A stretch of DNA of 11,527 bases from Leptospira ellisii. Its GTDB lineage: Bacteria > Spirochaetota > Leptospiria > Leptospirales > Leptospiraceae. Position 1 is the stretch's first letter; every line of letters starts with the position of its first letter. The DNA lies in NCBI RefSeq assembly GCF_002811955.1, contig NZ_NPEF01000126.1, forward strand, positions 1 through 11,527, given 5' to 3'. Positions 1 to 7,062 of the stretch are shown here, in pieces. A model generated the notes under the pieces. That model did no database searches. It saw only the letters and a list, made by a program, of their open reading frames with translations, and was not told the DNA's origin. Made by a program: the position numbers and the translations under genes.

Positions 1-1
1 C

Positions 2-898
2 ATTCCCACGAAATTCTACGATAAGGATCGTGAGATAGACATCCGCGTGCGGTTCTCAAGGGAGGATCGCGAAGGACCCGAATCAGTATTCGGAGTTTTT
101 ATACCGTCCTCCAGATCGGAAAAGATCGCCAAAATACCGTTGATCGAATTGAGTTCGATCCGCAAGGAAAAAGCCGAATCGAGAATCTATAGGAAGAACA
201 AAAGGAAGACCTACGGCTTAACCGCCAAACTTGGGGAAATCGACACGGGAACCGCGGTTAGCAAAATCGAAGCCTCGTTAAAAAAGGTGTCCTTCCCCGA
301 AAACTACCACTACGAAGTGACCGGGAACTATAAAAAATTGAAGGAAAGCAGAACGGAGATGATATTGCTGATCGTCCTCGCGTTCATCATCATCGTCTGT
401 ATCCTATCCTCCCTGTTCGAGTCGTTCCTGATTCCCTTTTTGATCATTCTTACGATCCCGTTTTCCGCGGCTGGGGTGATCCTGACCCTGTTCATTTTCA
501 GAATGTCCTTAAACATTTCCGTATATATAGGATTCGTAATGTTAGCTGGAATCACCGTGAACAACTCGATCCTGATCGCGGAGACGTTTTTGGAAAAATT
601 CAAATCGAACGACCGCTATAAGGATCTGGACGAACTTTTATCGACTGGAATCCAGGAACGGATCCGGCCGATTCTGATCACCACGATTACGACCGTCTTG
701 GGTTTATTCCCGTCCGTTTTGGATTCCGGGGAAGGAAGTCAGCTTTGGAGACCGTTGGCGGTCACGGTGGTGTCCGGTCTTTCCATTTCGACGGTTCTTA
801 CGATATTCCTATTTCCCGCATTTTTTAAGATCGTGGTTCCGTATCTGTTCGACGACTACGAAAGTGTTCCTCTTGCGGAGAAGAAGAAAAAACGATGA
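2..898 (+). CDS. RND-family efflux transporter, C-terminal part (5' truncated by window edge)
   Basis: The frame is open from the first bases of the window, so the gene begins upstream; 298 residues are visible. RND pumps are inner-membrane proton antiporters that export drugs, metals or lipophilic compounds with a periplasmic adaptor and an outer-membrane channel. The visible part starts in the second periplasmic (docking/porter) region, with the family-typical stretch EIDIRVRFSREDR near residue 11. It then crosses the membrane through the last five helices, starting at MILLIVLAFIII. The conserved TM10 block reads GFVMLAGITVNNSILIAE. Where AcrB has a proton-relay lysine (AKNAIL), this protein has asparagine (VNNSIL), a variant common in RND proteins outside the AcrB branch. 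The lysine-rich C-terminus (EKKKKR) is cytoplasmic. The substrate cannot be told from this part. A zinc-motif membrane protein follows after 35 nt on the same strand, suggesting one transcript. Confidence 0.9.
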   Translation: MPTKFYDKDREIDIRVRFSREDREGPESVFGVFIPSSRSEKIAKIPLIELSSIRKEKAESRIYRKNKRKTYGLTAKLGEIDTGTAVSKIEASLKKVSFPENYHYEVTGNYKKLKESRTEMILLIVLAFIIIVCILSSLFESFLIPFLIILTIPFSAAGVILTLFIFRMSLNISVYIGFVMLAGITVNNSILIAETFLEKFKSNDRYKDLDELLSTGIQERIRPILITTITTVLGLFPSVLDSGEGSQLWRPLAVTVVSGLSISTVLTIFLFPAFFKIVVPYLFDDYESVPLAEKKKKR

Positions 899-933
899 GT
901 GATGTCCGATTTTAACGAACGAAGGCGAAGAAG

Positions 934-1317
934 ATGGAAAATACCAGCGAGAACGAATGTTTTGAACCGGAGTATTTAAAGGAATTATTATATTCCGGAA
1001 ATAAAATCCCGATTTATCTCAAAAAACACATCAAGGACTGCGGAATCTGCCAGGGTAACCTTCTCGATTTCCACGCCGAAACGGCGATCCCGAAACGCGC
1101 TTTCGGAAAGGATTTCGAAAGGATCGTTTCCTCCTGGAAGAACGAACTTCCCGCGGATTCCGAAAGCGGACAGGACATTTTCCGGAACAGCTCCTCCGTA
1201 TACGATACGGCCTTATTCAAATTCGTTTATAGACATAGGATTTGGATTTATATACTCGGATACGTTTCGGTCATCGTCGCATTCTCCTATTTCTGGTTTA
1301 TTCTCATCTCGCGATAG
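934..1317 (+). CDS. Small membrane protein with anti-sigma-type zinc motif (zf-HC2/ZAS-like)
   Basis: A 127-residue protein. Near the N-terminus it carries His32-x3-Cys36-x2-Cys39 (KHIKDCGICQ), the HX3CX2C pattern of zinc-associated anti-sigma (ZAS) domains. These domains hold ECF sigma factors inactive and release them on a redox or envelope signal. A single hydrophobic segment at about residues 102-126 runs almost to the C-terminus, giving a tail-anchored protein with a cytoplasmic zinc domain and almost no periplasmic part. The ATG is preceded by a purine-rich stretch (GGCGAAGAAG) that serves as a weak ribosome site. No sigma-factor gene is visible in the window; it could lie upstream of the pump. 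The short length and missing sensor domain leave open that it is a different zinc-finger membrane protein. The motif is seen directly; the anti-sigma role is inference. Confidence 0.7.
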   Translation: MENTSENECFEPEYLKELLYSGNKIPIYLKKHIKDCGICQGNLLDFHAETAIPKRAFGKDFERIVSSWKNELPADSESGQDIFRNSSSVYDTALFKFVYRHRIWIYILGYVSVIVAFSYFWFILISR

Positions 1318-1403
1318 GCAAAAATTAGAAATAAATTATAAATCGGCTCCATAAGGCGGGAAATAAATCTTGAAAACGGAAGGACCCGGATTCTCCTTTC
1401 GGA

Positions 1404-2468
1404 ATGTATTGGAAAATTCTTTCGTTTTTGATCGTTTGTTTCGTATTTCAGGCGTTAAACGCCGGAGAGAAAAAATCCCCGAGATACGTCGTCACCCTCG
1501 AAGGCAAGCTGAACGTCCGTGAAAAACCAAAGGACGGAAAGGTCCTGTTCCAGTTGGAAAAAGGGGAAATCGTTTCGATCAACGAAGACGCACAATCGGA
1601 GGAATGGCTTGCGATCACGACCCGCACGGGAGCCAAAGGATACGCGGCCTCGGAATTCCTAAGCAAAAAACCTCCCGCCGATTTGGAAAACGCGGTTCTT
1701 TTCGGATCCGTTTATACGAGCACGGAAGGTTCCTGGTTCAGATCCCTCGCGCTTCGGATCAAGAACGAATGGTTTTCGGCTAACGACTATTCTGCGGAAG
1801 CGTATTACTTGGAGAAACTGAAAACACAAAACAAACAAAAGGCTACCGTTTATCAAAGCACGAACGTTGTGGGGGAATTCAACCCCGAAAAGAAGGAAAC
1901 CACCGGTTGTCAGGAAGTCCGCGTTCTCAAGGGTTCTCTTTTTGCGTTCGGAAAAATAAACACCCTGGAAACCTCCACGTTCGGAATATTCGGATCGAAA
2001 ATCGAAAGTAAAGTCAGATCGGAGCGTTATACACCTTCGGAAAAGACGGGTAAACAATTGGACGAATCGATCGCCGCCGTCTTTAGGAAAAAACATCCGA
2101 AACAGGAGGAACTGAAATTCCTGAAACGGGGGGATTTTTATAAGATCGTATCTCCGGATAAGGGATACGTTTTCGTACGTTATGCGATAAAACTCGAAGT
2201 GGAGGAAAAATCGTATTACTCCGCGCTGTACGAATTGAACGGCGACGTTTTCGGAAAAAAGATATTCGAAAAGTTTGATACTCTAATAGGAGAGCAGGCG
2301 TTTTACGGAGGACAGTATCATTTTCTGGACGCGTTCGATTTGGACGGAAACGGAACTCCGATCCTGATCATTCACCACAACGGATACGACGGCTTCATCA
2401 ACGAATTCATGCGTCTTCAAAACGGAAAACTGCAGTCGATGTTCCTCGCGGGAGGGGACGCTTGTTGA
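1404..2468 (+). CDS. Secreted SH3-domain (SH3b) protein of unknown function
   Basis: A 354-residue protein with a clear signal peptide: WK, a hydrophobic core at about residues 5-17, and likely cleavage after ALNA at residue 20. Residues about 32-86 form a bacterial SH3 domain, with the usual LNVREKP start and a Trp-Gly-rich end (EEWLAI, GAKGYAASEFL). Such domains usually bind peptidoglycan or proteins in the periplasm. I do not recognise the rest. Near the C-terminus, residues 312-317 read DLDGNG inside FDLDGNGTPILIIHHNG, resembling the calcium-binding loop of FG-GAP/VCBS-type repeats. The protein ends in a terminal cysteine (GGDAC). The start follows from the signal peptide, but no good Shine-Dalgarno lies in range. 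It is 86 nt downstream of the zinc-motif gene and is followed by the terminator at 2588-2621, so it probably ends the + strand unit. Confidence 0.8.
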   Translation: MYWKILSFLIVCFVFQALNAGEKKSPRYVVTLEGKLNVREKPKDGKVLFQLEKGEIVSINEDAQSEEWLAITTRTGAKGYAASEFLSKKPPADLENAVLFGSVYTSTEGSWFRSLALRIKNEWFSANDYSAEAYYLEKLKTQNKQKATVYQSTNVVGEFNPEKKETTGCQEVRVLKGSLFAFGKINTLETSTFGIFGSKIESKVRSERYTPSEKTGKQLDESIAAVFRKKHPKQEELKFLKRGDFYKIVSPDKGYVFVRYAIKLEVEEKSYYSALYELNGDVFGKKIFEKFDTLIGEQAFYGGQYHFLDAFDLDGNGTPILIIHHNGYDGFINEFMRLQNGKLQSMFLAGGDAC

Positions 2469-2587
2469 ATCTTTTTTCGGATCGATCGTCGACCTCCGCT
2501 TCAACTTAACGAATCGAAACCGAACGCTCCGTAAAAAGAAAAAAACGAAGACTAAATTCGGAATTTCCTCTCCGCACCCTCCAAGAC

Positions 2588-2621
2588 AAAAACCCGGCCG
2601 ATTTTTTCGAGCCGGGTTTTT
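2588..2621. terminator. Bidirectional rho-independent terminator
   Basis: An 11-bp perfect stem pairs AAAAACCCGGC (2588-2598) with GCCGGGTTTTT (2611-2621), with a 12-nt loop. The stem carries an A-run on the left and a T-run on the right, so it works in both directions. It lies between the convergent SH3-protein gene (+) and the SDR gene (-), and its right edge is only 5 nt from the SDR stop codon. Confidence 0.92.
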
Positions 2622-2626
2622 GCGGT

Positions 2627-3686
2627 TCAGATCAGACCGGAAGCAAGCAACTGTTCGATATGCTCGTGGAACGTATCCTCCGGATTTCGATACGACAATC
2701 CCAAATCTTTTTTACCGTAGGAAGTGTCCAGATCGAACGAAATTCCCACGTTACGCGAAATATACTCCCAAGACAGACCGAAAAACGGCCCGATCATATA
2801 GGTCAGAAATTTCGGAAGGGAACTTTTCGGAGTCGGAAATCGTTTTCCGTATTTCTTCCGAATCGCCTCGGCGACGTCCAAAAACTTCAGCGTTTTCGAG
2901 GAAACGATATGTCTTCCCTTCGCGTTCGGAGTCAACCCAGCGAGGATATGCGCGCGCTACATCGCGGACGTCCACGAATCCGATCGTCATATCCGGAACC
3001 CCCGGCGCGAACTTTCCGTTGATCATCGATCGCATAAAATTTACGCTGGTTCCGTCCGCCCTTTCCGAAAGGGAAGGTCCCATCACGAACGAAGGATTGA
3101 TCGTCAGCAAATCCCAACGAGTCTGATTCTCCGCGATCTTCCAAGCCTCCCTCTCCGCGAGGGTTTTGGAATACGGATACGGCTGATGTTTCAAACTGCT
3201 AGTCGTGTTCCAATGTTCTTCCGTAAACGTGCGGTTCGGAACCGCATCCGCGTCCGCGTTATCTCCCATCACCGCAGCGACGCTCGAGGTTAAAACCACC
3301 CGTTTGACGGAAGGACTTTGATTCGCGGAATTCAGAACGTTTCTCGTTCCTTGTAGGGCGGGATCGACCAATTCCTTCTGCGGATTTTTGATTCCGTCGA
3401 TAAAAAACGGCGACGCTGTATGAATGACGAGTTCCACTCCACCGTCCCGATTCATCGCGTCCGAAAACGAACCGTCTTTCAGCAGGTCCGCTTCGAAGAA
3501 TTCCAGTTTTCCGGGAAAACGTTCCGCCAATTTTAAAAGATGTTTGATCTTATCCGAATCGGATTTGTTTCGAACCGTGGTCCGCACGGAGATCCCGTCT
3601 TCCAAAAGGTAATTCACCACCCAGGAAGCGATATAACCGGCCCCTCCCGTGACGAGAACCGGCTTGGAACGATCTATTTCCCTCAT
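2627..3686 (-). pseudogene. NAD(P)-dependent extended SDR (dihydroflavonol-reductase-like epimerase family), frameshifted
   Basis: Two overlapping frames together make one extended short-chain dehydrogenase/reductase of about 353 residues. The N-terminal part has the dinucleotide-binding loop TGGAGYIAS (residues 13-21), the catalytic serine region [10 protein letters not shown] (132-141), and the Tyr170-x3-Lys174 pair (YPYSK). The family reduces carbonyl groups of small molecules using NAD(P)H. The conserved block [10 protein letters not shown] ends at residue 246, where the frame shifts. The C-terminal family sequence resumes in another frame as [14 protein letters not shown] and runs to the stop at 2627. 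The break is at the GCGCGCGC run, 2950-2957; one extra GC unit restores one open frame and the expected VARAHI motif. As given, the first frame reads on to a stop at 2751 with 65 foreign residues. The start has a good ribosome site (AGAGGA, 3691-3696). The cause may be true mutation, reversible slippage or sequencing error. The substrate is unknown. Confidence 0.85.
2950..2957 (-). repeat. (GC)4 dinucleotide run at the SDR frameshift
   Basis: Four GC units lie exactly where the SDR reading frame changes. With five units the gene is open throughout and encodes the family-typical VARAHI sequence. Dinucleotide runs are prone to replication slippage, although four units is short for frequent phase variation. 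Confidence 0.8.
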
Positions 3687-3725
3687 ATTTTCCTCTATTA
3701 GTAGATTAAAGAATTCTTAATTCAC

Positions 3726-4661
3726 TTATTTTGATATACTTTGATGTCCCGGATGAATCCGAATCGTCTTGAATTTGCCGGCTAGGTTTTTCAAAAAGTC
3801 GAGAGACCTCTGGTTCTTTTCCTGATCTTGCGTAAAATCGCCGGGGCTCACCCCGTTTTCCCATCCCCAACTCGTATGACACGTGTCCCCTACTACCAGT
3901 TGCGTGCCGGAATTCGTCCTGATCAAAAACGCGAGACTTCCCTTCGTATGTCCTTCCACGTGAAAGACGAGAAGGGATTCGTCTCCGAAAAAATCCAAGA
4001 TCGGAGGAGCCTGTGAATCGGTCGTTTCGGGAAACGTCAATTCGGACAAATTCGGATTTTCTCCCAGAATCGTATCGGTGGTTCCTTGAACGAAAAGATT
4101 GACGAATCGTTTGCCAGTCGATTCCTTCGGTCCTATCAAGATGGGGGTTCCGGCGGGAAAATCAGCGGTTCCCAAAACGTGATCCAGATGCATGTGCGTC
4201 AAAAAAATCCCTTCCACTTTTTTGGGATCCTTCTTAAGCCATTCCTCGGCGGTGAGTTGAATTTTGAACGCGGACGTATTCATCGCCGAAGCCACGATGG
4301 AAGAAATGGGCCATTCTTTCGGATCTTTACGAAACTCTTTCGACATTCCCGTGTCGATCAGATATCTGCCGAACTTAGGATGATCGATTGCGTAGAAATA
4401 AATCTGAATCGGTTCCTGTCCGGGTTGAATACCGGCGGCCTTAGGATCCTTCAAATTGATCAACCCTCCCCGCTCCGTGACCCAATCCGCGGCGACGAAC
4501 TTTTGAAACGTGATCGGGCCTTTGACATCGGGTTTTAAATTCTGCGGAGCGAACGGTTTACCCAAGTTGACGGACCGGGTGTTATGCGAAGTGACCGCAC
4601 ACGAAAGAAAAACGGAAGTGTACACAAGGAAACCTAAGGAGAACGATAGGATTTTTTTCAT
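3726..4661 (-). CDS. Metallo-beta-lactamase-fold hydrolase, predicted lipoprotein (lactonase-like)
   Basis: A 311-residue protein. A lysine-rich start and hydrophobic core lead to VFLSCAV, a relaxed spirochaetal lipobox with Cys21 as the likely lipid-modified residue. The body is a metallo-beta-lactamase fold. Its metal-binding set is complete: His156-x-His158-x-Asp160-His161 (THMHLDH), His238 (VEGHTKGS), Asp259 (VVGDTCH) and His306 (HPGHQ). This two-metal pattern is shared with N-acyl-homoserine lactonases and other ester or lactone hydrolases; which reaction it performs cannot be told from sequence alone. If lipidated, it acts outside the inner membrane. No clear Shine-Dalgarno precedes the ATG, but the lipoprotein signal supports this start. 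The SDR gene follows 39 nt downstream on the same strand, so the two may share a transcript. It is divergent from the NTF2-like gene. Confidence 0.88.
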   Translation of the reverse strand: MKKILSFSLGFLVYTSVFLSCAVTSHNTRSVNLGKPFAPQNLKPDVKGPITFQKFVAADWVTERGGLINLKDPKAAGIQPGQEPIQIYFYAIDHPKFGRYLIDTGMSKEFRKDPKEWPISSIVASAMNTSAFKIQLTAEEWLKKDPKKVEGIFLTHMHLDHVLGTADFPAGTPILIGPKESTGKRFVNLFVQGTTDTILGENPNLSELTFPETTDSQAPPILDFFGDESLLVFHVEGHTKGSLAFLIRTNSGTQLVVGDTCHTSWGWENGVSPGDFTQDQEKNQRSLDFLKNLAGKFKTIRIHPGHQSISK

Positions 4662-4708
4662 AACCGCAAAATGTGGGAAGGATCGGATTCAGCAAGGTCA
4701 TTTTAGAA

Positions 4709-4718
4709 TCGGATCCGA
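4709..4718. repeat. 10-bp perfect palindrome
   Basis: TCGGATCCGA is self-complementary and lies 48 nt upstream of the MBL lipoprotein start, a possible operator position. A 10-bp palindrome can arise by chance, so support is weak. Confidence 0.25.
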
Positions 4719-4791
4719 AAAACTAAGTTACAAAATAAAAATCGTTCCGGTTTTTTGGGAACCGAAATTGTCCACCGATGTTCATCATCCG

Positions 4792-4806
4792 TTTCACGTT
4801 GTGAAA
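4792..4806. promoter_or_regulatory. Operator-like inverted repeat between divergent genes
   Basis: TTTCAC-GTT-GTGAAA is a perfect 6-3-6 inverted repeat. It lies 93 nt upstream of the NTF2-like start and 130 nt upstream of the divergent MBL lipoprotein start. The size and symmetry fit a site for a dimeric helix-turn-helix repressor. No regulator gene is adjacent, so the binding protein is unknown. A TTTACA element at 4812-4817 could act as a -35 box, but no matching -10 was found. Confidence 0.45.
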
Positions 4807-4888
4807 AGAAATTTACAAAAAGACGCGCGTATCGTTCCTTTACGGAAACCAAAAAAACGATTCCGCGAAGGAAACGTACATTGCAAGT

Positions 4889-4894
4889 GAGGAG
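4889..4894 (+). promoter_or_regulatory. Shine-Dalgarno site of the NTF2-like gene
   Basis: GAGGAG lies 5 nt before the ATG at 4900 and fixes that start. Confidence 0.75.
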
Positions 4895-4899
4895 AATCT

Positions 4900-5370
4900 A
4901 TGAAATCAGCTGCACAAGTAGCCGGTGAATTTTACGAGGCGTTCCAGAAAAAGGACGTCGCGACGATGAGCGCGCTTTATTCGGATTCGGTAACGTTCAA
5001 CGATCCGGTATTTACCGATCTGAACGCGACGGAAACGAGGGGAATGTGGAACATGCTCGTTTCGAGAGGAAAGGATCTCGAATTGAAGTTCGGAGAAATC
5101 CGATCCCAAGGAGACGTAGCAACTGTGACCTGGGAAGCCTTCTATACTTTTTCAAAGACGGGGAACAAGGTGCATAACGTGATTCGTGCGGAATTGACCT
5201 GCAAGGACGGCAAAATCGTAAAACACACCGATCGTTTCGGTTTTTATCGTTGGTCGAGACAGGCGCTGGGTTTATCCGGACTTCTCTTCGGCTTTCTTCC
5301 GTTCATAAGAAACAAGGTGAAAGCCGAAGCGAAAAAAGGTCTGGAGTTATTCCTTAGAAGACAGAGATAA
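4900..5370 (+). CDS. NTF2/SnoaL-like domain protein
   Basis: A 156-residue protein. The first 120 residues follow the NTF2-like pattern: an N-terminal helix ([30 protein letters not shown]), then a beta-rich half with [15 protein letters not shown] and a final strand with [14 protein letters not shown]. The cone-shaped NTF2 fold is used by ketosteroid isomerase, SnoaL cyclases and many small-molecule binding proteins; no activity can be assigned. The C-terminal extension (about residues 121-156) has a short hydrophobic stretch ([14 protein letters not shown]) followed by a strongly basic tail. This might associate with membranes, which is unusual for the fold. There is no signal peptide. Its stop codon lies 1 nt from the stop of the convergent catalase-like gene, leaving no room for a terminator between them. 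Confidence 0.8.
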   Translation: MKSAAQVAGEFYEAFQKKDVATMSALYSDSVTFNDPVFTDLNATETRGMWNMLVSRGKDLELKFGEIRSQGDVATVTWEAFYTFSKTGNKVHNVIRAELTCKDGKIVKHTDRFGFYRWSRQALGLSGLLFGFLPFIRNKVKAEAKKGLELFLRRQR

Positions 5371-5371
5371 C

Positions 5372-6481
5372 TCACTCCGAAGGTTCGACCGCCTTAACGT
5401 CGTTTTGCGATCTTCTGTATTTGGAGATCGTCTCGTACGCCAGTTTTCTCACCCGATTGATCCCTCCCAAAGGACGGTGTTCCGGAAGGGAATGCCAGGG
5501 ATTAAACGACATGATTTCGCAGGCTCGATCCTGTTCCGGAACGGCGAACTCCTGCACGGGAATTTCGATCTTCGCCACGGTTTGAAAGGGAGAATCCGAT
5601 TCGTTCCAATGAACGGCCGGGTCTTCCACGGGCATCGAGATCGGATCCGTCTGTTTTTGGATCATAAATTCGAAACAGGCGGATCGTTCCTTGAGATGAG
5701 AGATCATCGTTTGCCTTAGATAATCGTCGCCCGGATTTTCGGGAAGTTTCGCCTCCGTCGGTCCGCAGGGTTTTGCGGAATATTTTACGGCGAGCGATTC
5801 CTTGCCCAAACGATACGGAGTAGTACTCCAATAACGGATCTCCAAAACGTCCGGAATTTTCTTTCCTCGGATCGAGATGGATTCGCGAAGCGCGGTCAAC
5901 TTCCAATTCCAGGGAAGCCCACCGAAAAAATAAGACATCGGTTTCTTCGCGAACGCGGCGCGGAACAGCGCCAGATATTCCGCGGGATCGCCCGCGGGAA
6001 GAACCGGATGATTGATCAGAAGAAAGTCCTGCGTCCTCTTTTCGTCGGAAGCGAGTTTCGGTCCGTCCACTCCCATCAGCTTGATTCCCATTCCGCGGAT
6101 ATCCCCTTCCTTATCCGGTTTTTTCGTGATGGAGCCGTTGGAGAAACGGATCCAAACCGGAAACGTTTTAGAAGAATTGAATATTCCGTATTTCAATTCC
6201 TCGGGAACCGAATCCGAAACGGTGAACTTACCCTTAACGCAGCCGTGCGCGAAAGGATGTGCGTCCCGTTTCGCTTCGGAACCGGCGGGATATTTTTCCT
6301 TGAGCGAGGAGATCAAAAGATCCAAGGTTTCACGAACCGTCTTTTCCTCTTCGGGAAACTGAAATTCCGCGCCCAGTTTCGTGTCTTTAGGAATGGAAAC
6401 CCTGGGCCCTTGTCCGACCCAAAACAAAACACCGAGTAAAAATAAAATTCCAATCGTTATGTATCCGATCTTTTTCAACAT
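5372..6481 (-). CDS. Membrane-anchored catalase-family haem protein
   Basis: A 369-residue protein related to haem catalases but shorter than classical ones (about 480 or more). An N-terminal anchor (about residues 5-24) suggests the body is periplasmic. The catalase landmarks are present: distal His79 in AHGCVKGKFTV, RFSNG at 112-116, Asn157 in QDFLLINHP, and a C-terminal Arg345-x3-Tyr349 (RKLAY), which matches the R-x3-Y motif of the proximal haem ligand. Members of this wider family include catalases, peroxidases and haem enzymes acting on lipid hydroperoxides, so true catalase activity is not certain. I chose the ATG at 6481 because a GGAG ribosome site lies 6 nt upstream (6488-6491). A TTG at 6493 in the same frame would place the start over that site. 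It is convergent with the NTF2-like gene and divergent from the STAS gene. Confidence 0.85.
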   Translation of the reverse strand: MLKKIGYITIGILFLLGVLFWVGQGPRVSIPKDTKLGAEFQFPEEEKTVRETLDLLISSLKEKYPAGSEAKRDAHPFAHGCVKGKFTVSDSVPEELKYGIFNSSKTFPVWIRFSNGSITKKPDKEGDIRGMGIKLMGVDGPKLASDEKRTQDFLLINHPVLPAGDPAEYLALFRAAFAKKPMSYFFGGLPWNWKLTALRESISIRGKKIPDVLEIRYWSTTPYRLGKESLAVKYSAKPCGPTEAKLPENPGDDYLRQTMISHLKERSACFEFMIQKQTDPISMPVEDPAVHWNESDSPFQTVAKIEIPVQEFAVPEQDRACEIMSFNPWHSLPEHRPLGGINRVRKLAYETISKYRRSQNDVKAVEPSE

Positions 6482-6487
6482 CGTCCG

Positions 6488-6491
6488 CTCC
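6488..6491 (-). promoter_or_regulatory. Shine-Dalgarno site deciding the catalase-like start
   Basis: GGAG on the - strand sits 6 nt before the ATG at 6481. It rules out the longer TTG start at 6493, which would overlap it. Confidence 0.65.
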
Positions 6492-6665
6492 AACCAATTC
6501 TAAATGATGAGGGGAGGGAATCATAAATCCGCAAAAATTCCTCTCTTTTATTTCTTAAGGAGAATGAAAATTGGATCGATAAGAACGGAACTTGAAAGTT
6601 CTCCGCGAACAAGCGACATAGAAAATCTTCGAAATCGTAAAAAAACGCCTCAAATCCCGTTCCAG

Positions 6666-6702
6666 GGCTTTTTTTTGGTTGAAAAACCGAAATCGAAAAG
6701 CC
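6666..6702 (+). promoter_or_regulatory. Long GAAA-tetraloop hairpin in the STAS leader
   Basis: The transcript could fold into about 15 bp. GGCTTTT (6666-6672) pairs with AAAAGCC (6696-6702). After a 3-nt bulge (TCG, 6693-6695), TTTTGGTT (6673-6680) pairs with AACCGAAA (6685-6692), with one G-T wobble. The loop is GAAA, a stable GNRA tetraloop. The hairpin ends 21 nt before the STAS ATG. No T-run follows it, so it is not a terminator for either strand; a role in translation or RNA stability is inference. Confidence 0.5.
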
Positions 6703-6723
6703 ACAGAAGTAACCGGGACTCAC

Positions 6724-7062
6724 ATGGAAATAACCGTACAAGACGATATTCACATCATCAAGATTGCAGGATCCATTCTCCAATCCGATAGCGAAGAACT
6801 CGATAGAAATCTGAGCGAACACAACTTTGACCCGTCCCCCAAGATCATCATCGATCTGACGGAAGTGAATCACATCTGTTCCACCGCGTTAGGCATCATT
6901 GTTTCCTATAAAAAGAAATTCAAAAGTGCGGAAGGCGACATCATCATCGTCGTAAACGACGAGGACCTACTCCAATTGTTCGAAATCACGATGTTGGATA
7001 AGGTTTTTAAGGTGGTTCCCAATATCGAAGACGCCTTCGACGAATTTAAGCTGAGTCGTTGA
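6724..7062 (+). CDS. STAS-domain anti-sigma-factor antagonist
   Basis: A 112-residue single-domain STAS protein of the SpoIIAA/RsbV type. These small cytosolic proteins bind a partner kinase (anti-sigma factor or other switch protein) when dephosphorylated, and are released when that kinase phosphorylates a conserved serine. The features are all visible: an N-terminal strand pair (MEITVQDDIHIIKIAG), then KIIIDLTEVNHICSTALG, where Ser53 in CSTALG is the expected phosphorylation site. The second half contains DIIIVVNDEDLLQLFEIT and a C-terminal helix. The ATG at 6724 matches the usual family start; a TTG 45 nt upstream would add charged residues typical of no STAS domain. The ribosome site is weak, and the hairpin at 6666-6702 lies just before it. 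No partner kinase or phosphatase is in the window. Its last codons overlap the start of rdgB. Confidence 0.88.
   Translation: MEITVQDDIHIIKIAGSILQSDSEELDRNLSEHNFDPSPKIIIDLTEVNHICSTALGIIVSYKKKFKSAEGDIIIVVNDEDLLQLFEITMLDKVFKVVPNIEDAFDEFKLSR

Noticed and set aside
895..915. Six-codon ATG frame overlapping the RND stop codon (ATGA overlap)
   Set aside because: Too short to judge and no family evidence; the next gene starts later, at 934.
2660..3126. + strand open frames opposite the SDR gene
   Set aside because: They are antisense to conserved SDR sequence in both frames and have no supporting signal.
4744..4763. Hairpin around the T-run near 4750 as a terminator
   Set aside because: The stem is only 5 bp, the T-run lies in the loop, and it sits between divergent genes where no terminator is expected.
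4086..4890. Two + strand open frames (4086-4538 and 4510-4890) opposite the MBL lipoprotein gene
   Set aside because: Both lie wholly or largely antisense to a gene with clear motifs, have no ribosome site and show no recognisable domain.
6008..6439. Long + strand open frame opposite the catalase-like gene
   Set aside because: Arg/Phe-rich translation typical of antisense reading; the opposite strand carries conserved catalase motifs.
6588..6601. GAACT-TGAA-AGTTC inverted repeat as a LexA-type SOS box
   Set aside because: The spacing does not fit the Gram-positive CGAAC-N4-GTTCG box, and it does not match the TTTG-N5-CAAA motif recalled for Leptospira LexA.
6564..6791. ATG frame after AAGGAG in the STAS leader
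   Set aside because: The GGAG-to-ATG spacing is only 1 nt, the frame runs into the STAS gene out of phase, and the product has no recognisable features.
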